DNA of 64,000 nt, taken from Streptomyces netropsis (GTDB lineage Bacteria; Actinomycetota; Actinomycetes; Streptomycetales; Streptomycetaceae). Numbering within the stretch: the stretch's first letter is position 1; every line of letters starts with the position of its first letter. The stretch spans positions 186,001 through 250,000 of the forward strand of contig NZ_JACHJG010000009.1 of the NCBI RefSeq assembly GCF_014203545.1. The letters run 5' to 3'. Positions 43,429-51,361 of this stretch are shown here, piece after piece. The position numbers and the translations under genes were made by a program. A model generated the notes under the pieces. The model was not told the origin of the DNA. It saw only the letters and a list, made by a program, of their open reading frames with translations, and did not search any database.

Positions 43429-45275
43429 GGCTGCCACCGCCTTGCCTTCTCCCGTCCCACCGACGAGGCGATGTCGAAGCCCGCCACCACCTCGGGCCGC
43501 CCCCCGGCCACGCTCACCAGCAGCAGTCGGCCGTCCCATCCGGCCACCGCCGCGGTGTCCCGGTCGATCCGGGTGATGCACGAGACGGCCTGGTCGAACT
43601 CGTGCAGCACGTCACCGGAGGTGAGGTCCCCACCACCCGGGCCGAGTCGCCACACGCGCAACGAGAAGTCGTAGGAGCCCGCGAGCACGACGGGGGCGGA
43701 CGCCGGTCCCAGCAGGCCGACGGCCTTGACGGACTCGTCGGCGCCCAGCAGGGTCCACGAGCGCCGGACCCGCCAGGCGCCGGCGCGACGTTCGAGGGTG
43801 CCGACCCGTACGGTGTGGTCCCGCGAAGCGCTCGCGGCGACCGTTCCGTCCAGGCTCGCCACGGCGTTGACGAGGTTGCCGTGCCGCCACAGCCGGGTGC
43901 GTTCGGTGACCGTCCCGGCCATGACGGTGTGATCGGTCGCGGCGGACAGGAAAGCGGAGGGGTCCAGCGGCGCCAGGGACTTCACCGACCCGTCGTGAGC
44001 GCGCCGTCGCCGCCCGAGAACCGCGCGGGTGCCGTCGAGTTCGACGATGTCACCGTTGTAGGTGCCCGCCACGACCGATGTGCCGTGCGGTGCCAGGGAG
44101 GTCACCGGCCCGCCCAGGGCGAGGGAGGTCACCCGCTCCCCGGACCGGCACACCACGTGCCCGGAGTACGTGCCCGCGCAGAGGCCGTCCGGCCGTGCCG
44201 CGAGGGACAGCACCGGCCCTTCGCCGTACCTGACGGTGCGCATCGAGGGCAGGCCACCGGCCAGGGCGGGGGCGATGTCCATGTCCACCACGAGGCCCGA
44301 GTCGCAGCCCATGGCCAGCCGTTCACCGGTCACGGCGAGGGCGTTGACGCCGTGTGTGGGGGCCTCGGTGTCACCCAGCCCGCGTCGGCTGCCGGCGTCG
44401 AGGAGGAGGGGTGCTCCGGAGAACGACCCCACCGCCACCATCGCATGGCCGACGGCCACGGAACGGGGCCAGGCCCGTGCGTTCTCGTAGCGGCCCAGCC
44501 GTCCGCCGTCGGCGGCGCGCAGGAAGTGCACATGTCCGTCGTAGGCGCCGACGACGAGCGCCGCGCCGTCCTGGGCCCATGCCACGCTGCGGGTGGCGGA
44601 CTCGCAGACCCGCACCGAGAGCACCACGTCCAGTGCTTCGTCGAGGACATCCACATACCCGTCGTCCCGGGCGACGGCGAGCGCGCTCCCCGAGGGGGAC
44701 CACGCGCAGCCCTCGACGGACGTCTCGTACTGCCTGCGCGCGTCCCGCGCGCCCGAGTCCGGGGTGATCAGCGAGACCAGTCCGTCCTCGCCGACGGTGG
44801 CGATCGTTCCCCGGTGGCTCACGTCCACCGCCATGCAGTGGGCGGTGTGTGCCGTCAAGGTCGCCAGGAAGCGTCCCTCCTCGGCGTCCCACAGGGTCGC
44901 CCTGCCGTCCTCCGACACACAGGCCAGACGCGCCCCGTCGGGCAGCCACGCCACCGAGTTGACGTCATCGGTGTGCCGGGCGAGCAGCCGGGCCGGGGAC
45001 GGTCCGTCGTCGGCCAGGTCCCACACCGCGACGGTCTTGTCGGCGGAGGCGGTGGCGAGGACGTCCCGGCGCAGTGGATTCCACGCCGCGCAGTTGACCA
45101 GGCGTCGGTGACGCAGCGCGCGGATCCGCCGCACGGTGCCGCCGGTGACGTCCCACACGCCCACGGTCCCGTCGTAGGAGGCCGTGGCGAGCCGGGGGTT
45201 CTCCCGGTGCCACGCCACGTGGGTGACGGGCGCCGCGTGGCCGGCACCCGGGGTGCCGAGATCGATACTGCGCAT
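43425..45275 (-). CDS. WD40-repeat beta-propeller protein
   Basis: 616 residues composed almost wholly of WD40 repeats, for example VTHVAWHRENPRLATASYDGTVGVWD, AAWNPLRRDVLATASADKTVAVWD and VAWLPDGARLACVSEDGRATLWD, continuing to VLAGSYDFSLRVW; about 13-14 blades, enough for two propellers. No membrane segment or kinase part. The ATG at 45275 follows GGCGGG, and the gene lies beyond a hairpin downstream of the 18-codon micro-ORF. WD-repeat proteins accompany GTP cyclohydrolase II and an FGE-like protein in toxoflavin loci (established for those clusters as I recall; exact gene correspondence to be checked). Confidence 0.88.
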   Translation of the reverse strand: MRSIDLGTPGAGHAAPVTHVAWHRENPRLATASYDGTVGVWDVTGGTVRRIRALRHRRLVNCAAWNPLRRDVLATASADKTVAVWDLADDGPSPARLLARHTDDVNSVAWLPDGARLACVSEDGRATLWDAEEGRFLATLTAHTAHCMAVDVSHRGTIATVGEDGLVSLITPDSGARDARRQYETSVEGCAWSPSGSALAVARDDGYVDVLDEALDVVLSVRVCESATRSVAWAQDGAALVVGAYDGHVHFLRAADGGRLGRYENARAWPRSVAVGHAMVAVGSFSGAPLLLDAGSRRGLGDTEAPTHGVNALAVTGERLAMGCDSGLVVDMDIAPALAGGLPSMRTVRYGEGPVLSLAARPDGLCAGTYSGHVVCRSGERVTSLALGGPVTSLAPHGTSVVAGTYNGDIVELDGTRAVLGRRRRAHDGSVKSLAPLDPSAFLSAATDHTVMAGTVTERTRLWRHGNLVNAVASLDGTVAASASRDHTVRVGTLERRAGAWRVRRSWTLLGADESVKAVGLLGPASAPVVLAGSYDFSLRVWRLGPGGGDLTSGDVLHEFDQAVSCITRIDRDTAAVAGWDGRLLLVSVAGGRPEVVAGFDIASSVGREKARRWQP

Positions 45276-45344
45276 GGTGGTCGGCCCGCCTTTCGGTTCG
45301 TGGTCCAAGGGCGCAGTGCGGGGCGGCGGGGTGCCTGCCCCGGG

Positions 45345-45381
45345 TGGCTGTGAGGGCACCTGGCCGGTGCCCTCACAGCCA
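45345..45381 (-). terminator. Hairpin (attenuator-like) just after the 18-codon micro-ORF
   Basis: A perfect 16-bp stem, TGGCTGTGAGGGCACC at 45345-45360 with its complement at 45366-45381 and a 5-nt loop, beginning 6 nt past the micro-ORF stop and 69 nt before the WD40 gene start. In the transcript it could terminate or stabilise the short upstream message so that the small peptide is made in excess over the enzymes. Confidence 0.75.
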
Positions 45382-45387
45382 GGTGGA

Positions 45388-45444
45388 TCACACCGGCGTG
45401 ACGATGCCGGCCTTGACGTTGCGGCGAACGGGCTTGACGAACAT
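45388..45444 (-). CDS. 18-residue micro-ORF, candidate precursor peptide
   Basis: Encodes MFVKPVRRNVKAGIVTPV. The upstream sequence GTAGGAGGTGACCCCC before the ATG at 45444 contains AGGAGGTGA, an almost full match to the 3-prime end of 16S rRNA, the strongest site in this window. It begins 47 nt after the GTP cyclohydrolase II stop and is followed by a 16-bp hairpin. The basic N-terminal half (KPVRRNVK) and small hydrophobic C-terminal half (AGIVTPV) would suit a leader-core layout. Alternatives: a leader peptide for attenuation, or a small stand-alone regulator. Translation is very likely; function is inference. Confidence 0.65.
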   Translation of the reverse strand: MFVKPVRRNVKAGIVTPV

Positions 45445-45491
45445 GGGGGTCACCTCCTACCGGGCTCGGTGGTACGGCCGGCGACGGGTCG

Positions 45492-46184
45492 TCACTCGGC
45501 CGGGCTCATCAGCGGCGCTTCCGCGGGGAGGGAGAAGGGCGAGGTGGTGGAGGTGAACATGTGGCCACCGATCTCTCGCTTGGCCCGCAGGTAACGCGCG
45601 CTGTCGGGTGTGAGGTGAACCGCCGTGGGCTCCACGGCGGTCACGGTGATGCCGTGGGTGACGAGCTGGCCGACCTTGTCCGGGTTGTTGGTGAGCAGCC
45701 GGACGTGTGGCAGCCCCAGGGCGAGCAGCATCTGCGCCGCGACTTCGTAGTCACGCTCGTCGGCGCCTCTGCCGAGCATGCGGTTGGCTTCGTAGGTGTC
45801 GAAGTCCCGGTCCTGGAGGAGATAGGCGTCCAGCTTGTTGTAGAGCCCGATGCCTCGTCCCTCCTGACGCAGGTAGAGCAGGACGCCGCCCTCGTCCAGG
45901 AGTCGGCGGAGCGCTTCGTCGAGTTGTGACCCGCAGTCGCACCGGGTGGATCCGAGGACGTCTCCCGTGAAGCATTCGCTGTGTATCCGGACCAGCGGCT
46001 CGTCGCCCAGGGGCGGCACCACGTAGGCGGTGTGATCCCGCCCGTCGCGCAACCGCCGGAAGCTGACCAGCTCGGGGCCGCCGCCCGGGCCGGGCGCGGC
46101 GTTGGGCGGCGGCTTCCCCGCCCGTACCGCCGTCAGGGGAACGCGGGCCCGTACCGACGCCGTGCGCGGAATCGCAGAAGTCAT
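45492..46184 (-). CDS. GTP cyclohydrolase II (biosynthetic-cluster copy)
   Basis: 230 residues, GCH II domain only, with no DHBP synthase fused. The zinc site is intact in RIHSECFTGDVLGSTRCDCGSQL (three Cys), and the catalytic region LRQEGRGIGLYNKLDAYLLQD has the expected Arg and Tyr; LLTNNPDK follows. It opens GTP to 2,5-diamino-6-ribosylamino-4-pyrimidinone 5-phosphate, releasing formate and pyrophosphate. No riboflavin genes (ribBDEH) are near, so this copy serves a special pathway, as ToxB does in toxoflavin synthesis. ATG 46184 has AAGGAG with 6-nt spacing, which overlaps the stop of the 23-codon micro-ORF. Confidence 0.93.
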   Translation of the reverse strand: MTSAIPRTASVRARVPLTAVRAGKPPPNAAPGPGGGPELVSFRRLRDGRDHTAYVVPPLGDEPLVRIHSECFTGDVLGSTRCDCGSQLDEALRRLLDEGGVLLYLRQEGRGIGLYNKLDAYLLQDRDFDTYEANRMLGRGADERDYEVAAQMLLALGLPHVRLLTNNPDKVGQLVTHGITVTAVEPTAVHLTPDSARYLRAKREIGGHMFTSTTSPFSLPAEAPLMSPAE

Positions 46185-46195
46185 GACCATCTCCT

Positions 46196-46267
46196 TCACC
46201 ACCGGTGAGCGGGACGTGGGCTCGGCCCTACCCGGGCGTGCTCGAACAACGAATGCCGTACGGGCAT
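46196..46267 (-). CDS. 23-residue micro-ORF at the head of the operon
   Basis: The ATG at 46267 is preceded by AAGGAGACTCGC, an excellent ribosome binding site. The peptide begins MPVRHSLFEHARVGPSPRP and ends AHRW; it is rich in Arg, His and Pro. Its TGA stop lies within the region that carries the GTP cyclohydrolase II ribosome binding site (TGAAGGAG), so translation of the two would be coupled. It could be a regulatory leader peptide, a second small precursor, or a coupling device. No homologue comes to mind. Confidence 0.5.
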   Translation of the reverse strand: MPVRHSLFEHARVGPSPRPAHRW

Positions 46268-46380
46268 GCGAGTCTCCTTGGGGGTCTCGGGCCCCGGCGC
46301 CGGGCTTCACCCGCGCACCGGGCCCGATGGGGTGCGACCGCCGGTCCGGGCGTCGGTGACGGTGGACCACGTTCGCGGCG

Positions 46381-46426
46381 GAGTGCGTGTCACTCCTTGA
46401 GGGACGTCTCACGCATACGGGACGTC
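46381..46426. promoter_or_regulatory. Repeats in the divergent promoter region
   Basis: Between the micro-ORF/GTP cyclohydrolase operon (minus) and the STAND gene (plus): GAGTG-CGTGT-CACTC is a perfect inverted repeat at 46381-46395, and the octamer GGGACGTC occurs twice, at 46401-46408 and 46419-46426, 18 nt apart on the same face of the helix. They are candidate binding sites for a regulator of both transcripts. Confidence 0.4.
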
Positions 46427-46506
46427 ACCGGCAAGGTGAGCCCGTAGCTTTGTGGCCACGTCGCCTGGCCTCAGCGTGCGGGCATCGAGGCCGCGGAGCC
46501 AAGGAG

Positions 46507-49500
46507 GTGACTGTCGCCTTGCGGGAGGGGAAACGGGAAACACCCGCTGACCAGCACGTACCGGCAGAGGGCGAGCCAGTGCCGGAGGAGGGCTTCGGGG
46601 AGTGCCTCAGGCGGCTGCGCGGGGAAGCGGGGATGTCGCTGGCGGCGCTGTCCCGCCTCGCGCACTACAGCAGGGGTTACCTGAGCAAGGTGGAGAACGG
46701 GCAGAAACCCCCCACGGCGGAACTGGCCCGCAGCTGCGACGACGCGCTGAACGCCGGTGGCGTGCTCGTGCGACTGGCCCTGGACCGCGACGGCCGGGGC
46801 GACGCGGCGGCCTGCCCCTACCCGGGGCTCGCCGCCTTCGGGCCGGGCGAGGCCCAGTGGTTCTTCGGGCGCGAACGCCTGATGGCGGCGCTCCTCGCCC
46901 GCGCCGACGAACACCTGCGCGGAGCGGTCCCGTTGGTGGTCGTGGGCCCCTCCGGGGCGGGCAAGTCCTCACTGCTGCACGCCGGGTTGCGGCCGGCCCT
47001 CACCCACGGCGCGCTCGCCTCGCCCGGCGGCAGTGCGCGGGGGTGGACGGTGGTGTCCTTCACCCCGACCGCCGCCCCCGTGCGCGCGCTGGCGGAGGCG
47101 CTGCGGTCCCTGACCGGCCGAGCACCGGAGGAACTGGCGGCGGCGCTCGCCGACGGCGCACAGGACGCCGCCGGTCTGGTGCGCGGCCTGCGCCGGGACG
47201 GTCCGGGCGGACTGGTCCTGGTGGTCGACCAGTTCGAGGAGGCCTTCACCGTCTGCGTGGACGAGCAGGTGCGACGGGAGTTCGTCGATGCCCTGTGCGA
47301 CCTGGCCCGTGTCCCGTCCGTGCTGGTGGTGCTGGGGCTCAGGGCGGACTTCTACGGATACTGCCTGGACCATCCCGGGCTGCTGTCCGCCCTGCGCGAC
47401 GGGGCCTTTCCCGTCGGGGCGATGTCCTCCGACGAACTGTACGAAGCGATCACCGGACCGGCCCGGGCAGCCGGCCTGGAGCCGGAGCCCGGGCTCGTCG
47501 AGCTGCTCCTGGCCGACCTGGGGTCCCGCGGGTCACACGGCGGCGCACTCCCGCTGCTGGCCCATGCCCTGCGGGCGACCTGGCAGCAGCACGGCAGCCT
47601 GACCGTCGCCGACTACCGCGTCACCGGCGGCATCCACGGGGCCGTCGCCGCCAGCGCCGAGCACATCTACCGGGGCCTGAGCGAAAGGGACCAGGACATC
47701 GCCCGGCACCTGCTGCTGCGCATGGTGCACCTGGCCGAGGGCGGCGAGGACACCCGGCGCCGTGTGGAGCGCGAAGGGCTGCTGGAGCAGTCGGCGGACC
47801 GGACCGCAGCGGCTGCCGTGCTCGACGCGTTCGCCCGGGCCCGCATGGTCACCTTCGACACGGACCATGCGCAGATCACCCACGAGGCGCTGCTGCGGGC
47901 CTGGCCCCGGCTGCGTGGCTGGATCGACGAGGACCGGGCCGGCCTGCTCATCCGCCAGCGGCTGCGGGAGGCCGCCGAAGCCTGGTCGCGGGCGGGCCGG
48001 GACCCCTCGCTGCTCTACCGGGGCAGCCAGTTGGCCACCGCCCGGGACTTCGCCGGGCCGCACCACCGGGACCCGCTCGACCTTGGGACGACGGAGTTCC
48101 TGACGGCCGCCCTCGCCCACGAACGCGGCCAACAGCGGGCCGAGGAGCGCCGCACCCGGCGGCTGCGGTTCCTGACCGTCGGCCTGACGCTGCTGCTGGT
48201 GTTGTCGGTGCTGGCGACCGGCGTGGCCTTCCACCTGGCCGGCGTCGCCGGCCAGCAGCGCCGGGTGGCGTCCTCCCGGGAGCTGGCGGCACGGGCAGAC
48301 GCCCAGTCCTCCGGGCGCCCGGAGGCAGCCATGCTGCTCGCGGCGGAGGCCCTGCGGCGAGCCCGCACGGCCGAGGCCCGCTCCAGTCTGATCAGTGCCC
48401 ACGCCCAGTACTCCGCCAGCCGGTACGCCGGTCACTCCGCCGCCGTCACGGCCGTCGCGTTCAGCCCCGACGGCCGCATGGCCGCGACAGGGGGCCTCGA
48501 CCGGTGGGTGCGGGTGTGGGACGTCGAAAGCCGTCGGGTGCTCACCACGCTGGTCGGGCATACCGCTGTCGTCCGCGCCGTCGCCTTCAGCCCCGACGGA
48601 CGCACGCTCGCCAGCGCGGGCGAGGACGGCACGGTGCGGCTGTACGGCATGAGCCGTGCGGGCCGCCTGCGCCACACGGCGACCCTCGGGAGGGGGCCGC
48701 ACGCGGTGCACGGCCTGACATTCACCGCACGGGGCAGGCTCGTGGCCGCAGTCGGTGAGGACGGCGCGGTCCGGCTGTGGGACGTATCGACCGGCCGGCC
48801 CGAAGGAGTGCTGAAAGGACACGAGGGTGCGGTGCACTCCGTGGCGGCCACGGCGGACGGACGGCTGCTGGCCAGCGCGGGCCGGGACCGCACGGTCCGG
48901 CTGTGGGACGTGGCCGGCCGCAGCGCCGCCGGCGTCCTGAAGGGACACACCGACGCCCTGTGGAGCGTGGCGTTCAGCCCCGACGGCCGCACCCTCGCCA
49001 GCGCGGGTGAGGACCGGACCGTGCGCCTGTGGGACGCATCGGCGCGGAAAACGGTGCGGACACTGGAAGGGCATACCGACACCCTGCACGAGGTCGCCTT
49101 CAGCCCGGACGGAAAGGTACTGGCCAGCGCGGGCGAGGACCGTGCCGTCCGCCTCTGGAACGTGGACGACGGCCGCCCGGCCGGGTCGTTCTCCGCGAGC
49201 CAGGAGATCCTCACCGTGGCCTTCGCGCCCCGAGGGGCGGTGCTGGCCGTCGGTGACCATCGCGTCGTGCGGCTGTGGGACACCGATCGCTCCCGCCTCG
49301 CCGGTACGCTCTCGAGCCGGCAGGACACGCCCTCCTGGGCCGCCGTCAGCCCCGACGGCACGACACTCGCCACCGGCGGGGAGGACGGCCGGATCCTGCT
49401 GTCGGGGATGGAGGACCGCCGGACGCTCGGGGTGCTGCGGGGGCACCGGGGCCCTGTCGTCTGGGCCGGATTCTCTCCGGACGGTACGAGACTGGCCGGC

Positions 49501-50283
49501 CTCGGCCACGACCGCGCGATCCTGCTGTGGGATGTCCGCCGGCGCACCCTCGTCGGCCGGCTGACCGGCCACCACGACGATCCATGGGTGCTGGCCTTCA
49601 GTCCGGACGGCAAGACCCTGGCCGGAGCCTGTGACGACGGCCGGATCCTGCTGTGGGATCTCGGCGGCCGCCGGATGACGCGCACCATCTCCGGCCACGA
49701 GGGGAGCGTCTGGGGCCTGGCCTTCAGTCCCGACGGCAGAACACTGGCCAGTGCGGGAGCCGATCGCGTCGTGCGCCTTTGGGATCTGAGCGGGAACAGC
49801 CGCAGGACCGTCGAGCTGCGCGGCTACCCCGGCATCGTGATGACGGTGGCCTTCAGTCCGGACCGCCGGCACCTCGCGGCGGCGGGCTTCGGCGGCTCCG
49901 TGTGGCTGTGGGACGTACAAAGCCGCCGTCCGGTGACGGTACTGAAGGGCCACACCGACACGGTCTGGGCGATGGACTTCAGTCCCGACGGTCGTGCGCT
50001 GGTGACCGGAGGGGAGGACCGCGCGGTCAGGGTGTGGGACGTGGCCCGACGGTCCTCGATCACCCTGACCGGCCACACCGGGAGCGTCAAAAGCGTGGAC
50101 TTCGGCCCCGACGGCCGGGCGCTCGCGTCCGCCGGAGACGACGGCACCACACGTCTGTGGCAGCTCGACGAGCAGCGGATCGCCGACAGCCTGTGCGACC
50201 TCCTCGGCACGGAACTCGTGACCGCGGAGTGGCGCCTGCTGTTCCCCGGCGCCGGGGCGCCGCGCTCACCTCGCTGCCCGTAA
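46507..50283 (+). CDS. XRE HTH - STAND NTPase - transmembrane - WD40 sensor protein
   Basis: 1258 residues. Order: XRE-type helix-turn-helix at about 28-85 (LRRLRGEAGMSLAALSRLAHYSRGYLSKVENGQ); a STAND-type NTPase at about 120-540 with Walker A VVVGPSGAGKSSLL and Walker B GGLVLVVDQFEEAF; a single membrane helix at about 555-580 (FLTVGLTLLLVLSVLATGVAF); and 14 WD40 repeats from about 641 to 1225, enough for two seven-bladed propellers. WD40 arms usually hold a STAND switch off until a ligand binds. Start is uncertain: GTG 46507, or TTG 46519 with AAGGAGGTGA upstream. It is divergent from the operon and is its probable local regulator or sensor. Confidence 0.85.
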   Translation: MTVALREGKRETPADQHVPAEGEPVPEEGFGECLRRLRGEAGMSLAALSRLAHYSRGYLSKVENGQKPPTAELARSCDDALNAGGVLVRLALDRDGRGDAAACPYPGLAAFGPGEAQWFFGRERLMAALLARADEHLRGAVPLVVVGPSGAGKSSLLHAGLRPALTHGALASPGGSARGWTVVSFTPTAAPVRALAEALRSLTGRAPEELAAALADGAQDAAGLVRGLRRDGPGGLVLVVDQFEEAFTVCVDEQVRREFVDALCDLARVPSVLVVLGLRADFYGYCLDHPGLLSALRDGAFPVGAMSSDELYEAITGPARAAGLEPEPGLVELLLADLGSRGSHGGALPLLAHALRATWQQHGSLTVADYRVTGGIHGAVAASAEHIYRGLSERDQDIARHLLLRMVHLAEGGEDTRRRVEREGLLEQSADRTAAAAVLDAFARARMVTFDTDHAQITHEALLRAWPRLRGWIDEDRAGLLIRQRLREAAEAWSRAGRDPSLLYRGSQLATARDFAGPHHRDPLDLGTTEFLTAALAHERGQQRAEERRTRRLRFLTVGLTLLLVLSVLATGVAFHLAGVAGQQRRVASSRELAARADAQSSGRPEAAMLLAAEALRRARTAEARSSLISAHAQYSASRYAGHSAAVTAVAFSPDGRMAATGGLDRWVRVWDVESRRVLTTLVGHTAVVRAVAFSPDGRTLASAGEDGTVRLYGMSRAGRLRHTATLGRGPHAVHGLTFTARGRLVAAVGEDGAVRLWDVSTGRPEGVLKGHEGAVHSVAATADGRLLASAGRDRTVRLWDVAGRSAAGVLKGHTDALWSVAFSPDGRTLASAGEDRTVRLWDASARKTVRTLEGHTDTLHEVAFSPDGKVLASAGEDRAVRLWNVDDGRPAGSFSASQEILTVAFAPRGAVLAVGDHRVVRLWDTDRSRLAGTLSSRQDTPSWAAVSPDGTTLATGGEDGRILLSGMEDRRTLGVLRGHRGPVVWAGFSPDGTRLAGLGHDRAILLWDVRRRTLVGRLTGHHDDPWVLAFSPDGKTLAGACDDGRILLWDLGGRRMTRTISGHEGSVWGLAFSPDGRTLASAGADRVVRLWDLSGNSRRTVELRGYPGIVMTVAFSPDRRHLAAAGFGGSVWLWDVQSRRPVTVLKGHTDTVWAMDFSPDGRALVTGGEDRAVRVWDVARRSSITLTGHTGSVKSVDFGPDGRALASAGDDGTTRLWQLDEQRIADSLCDLLGTELVTAEWRLLFPGAGAPRSPRCP

Positions 50284-50351
50284 CGGCGACGGCCGTGCCT
50301 GCGGGACCGGGCACTGCGGCAAGCCGACGCCCCGGCGCCCCGCCGGGCCGG

Positions 50352-51350
50352 TCAGGTGAGTACGGGGATGATCGCGGAGCCGTACGCGTCGATCGTGGCC
50401 TCCTTCGCGTCGTGCATGGCGTAGACCGCGAACTGGTCGACGCCCAGGGCCCGTAGCTCCTCCAGCCGCTCGCGGTGCGCCGCGACCGGGCCGAGCAGGC
50501 AGAAGCGGTCCACGATCTCGTCGGGCACGAAGTCCGTGGAGGGGTTCCCGGCCCGGCCGTGGTGGCTGTAGTCGTAGCCCTCGCGCTGCTTGATGTACGC
50601 GGTGAGGGCCTCGGGCACCATCCCGGAGCCCTCGCCGTAGCGGGCGACCAGGTCGGCGACGTGATTGCCGACCATGCCGCCGAACCAGCGGCACTGCTCC
50701 CGCGCGTGCGCCAGGTCGTCCCCCACGTAGGCGGGCGCGGCCACGCAGATGGTGACGGACGCCGGGTCGCGGCCGGCTTCGGCGGCGGCGGTGCGGACGG
50801 CCTGGACCATCCACGCGGTCAGCGTCGGGTCGGCGAGTTGGAGGATGAAGCCGTCGGCCTCCTGCCCGGCGAGGGCGAGGGCCTTCGGCCCGTAGGCGCC
50901 CATCCAGACGGGCAGCTTGCCGTCCCGCACCCAGGGCAGGCGCAGCGTCGTGCCGCCGACGTCGGCCTCGCGTCCCTCCGCGAGGTCGCGGATGACGTGG
51001 ATCGATTCGCGGAGCGTGGCGAGCGTGTTGGGCTTGCGCCCGGCGACCCGCATCGCCGAGTCGCCGCGGCCGATACCGCAGACGGTGCGGTTGCCGTACA
51101 TGTCGTTGAGCGTGGCGAAGGTGGAGGCGGTGACCTCCGGGGTGCGGGTGGTGGGGTTGGTGACCATGGGCCCGACGATGAGCCGTTCGGTGTGTTCCAG
51201 GATGCGGCTGTAGATGACGAAGGGCTCCTGCCACAGCACGGCGGAGTCGAAGGTCCAGCCGTAGCGGAAACCGGAGCGCTCGGCGCGGCGCATGAGGTCC
51301 ACCACGGCGGTGGCGGGCGGGTCGGTCTGCAGGACGAGTCCGAAGTCCAC
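50352..51350 (-). CDS. LLM-class flavin/F420-dependent oxidoreductase in a pyrimidine-degradation operon
   Basis: 332 residues with the luciferase-like monooxygenase TIM barrel: MDFGLVLQTDPPATAVVDLMRRAERSGFRYGWTFDS, LIVGPMVTNPTTRTPEVTASTFATLNDMYGNRTVCGIGRGDSAMR, and LPVWMGAYGPKALALAGQEADGFILQL. The GRGDS region resembles F420-binding members of the class. The start is GTG 51350 with AGGAGATC upstream, 12 nt after the hydantoinase gene stop. No dihydropyrimidine dehydrogenase is encoded, so this enzyme may reduce uracil or thymine in the first step; that is inference. Confidence 0.87.
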   Translation of the reverse strand: MDFGLVLQTDPPATAVVDLMRRAERSGFRYGWTFDSAVLWQEPFVIYSRILEHTERLIVGPMVTNPTTRTPEVTASTFATLNDMYGNRTVCGIGRGDSAMRVAGRKPNTLATLRESIHVIRDLAEGREADVGGTTLRLPWVRDGKLPVWMGAYGPKALALAGQEADGFILQLADPTLTAWMVQAVRTAAAEAGRDPASVTICVAAPAYVGDDLAHAREQCRWFGGMVGNHVADLVARYGEGSGMVPEALTAYIKQREGYDYSHHGRAGNPSTDFVPDEIVDRFCLLGPVAAHRERLEELRALGVDQFAVYAMHDAKEATIDAYGSAIIPVLT

Positions 51351-51361
51351 GCGGGGATCTC

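Noticed and set aside
47533..50076. Minus-strand open frame of 847 codons
   Set aside because: It mirrors the WD40 repeats of the STAND gene; its apparent repeats are the reverse reading of those repeats.
48430..50190. Regularly spaced DNA repeats that could suggest a CRISPR-like array
   Set aside because: Period is about 123-126 nt and coding; they are WD40 repeats.
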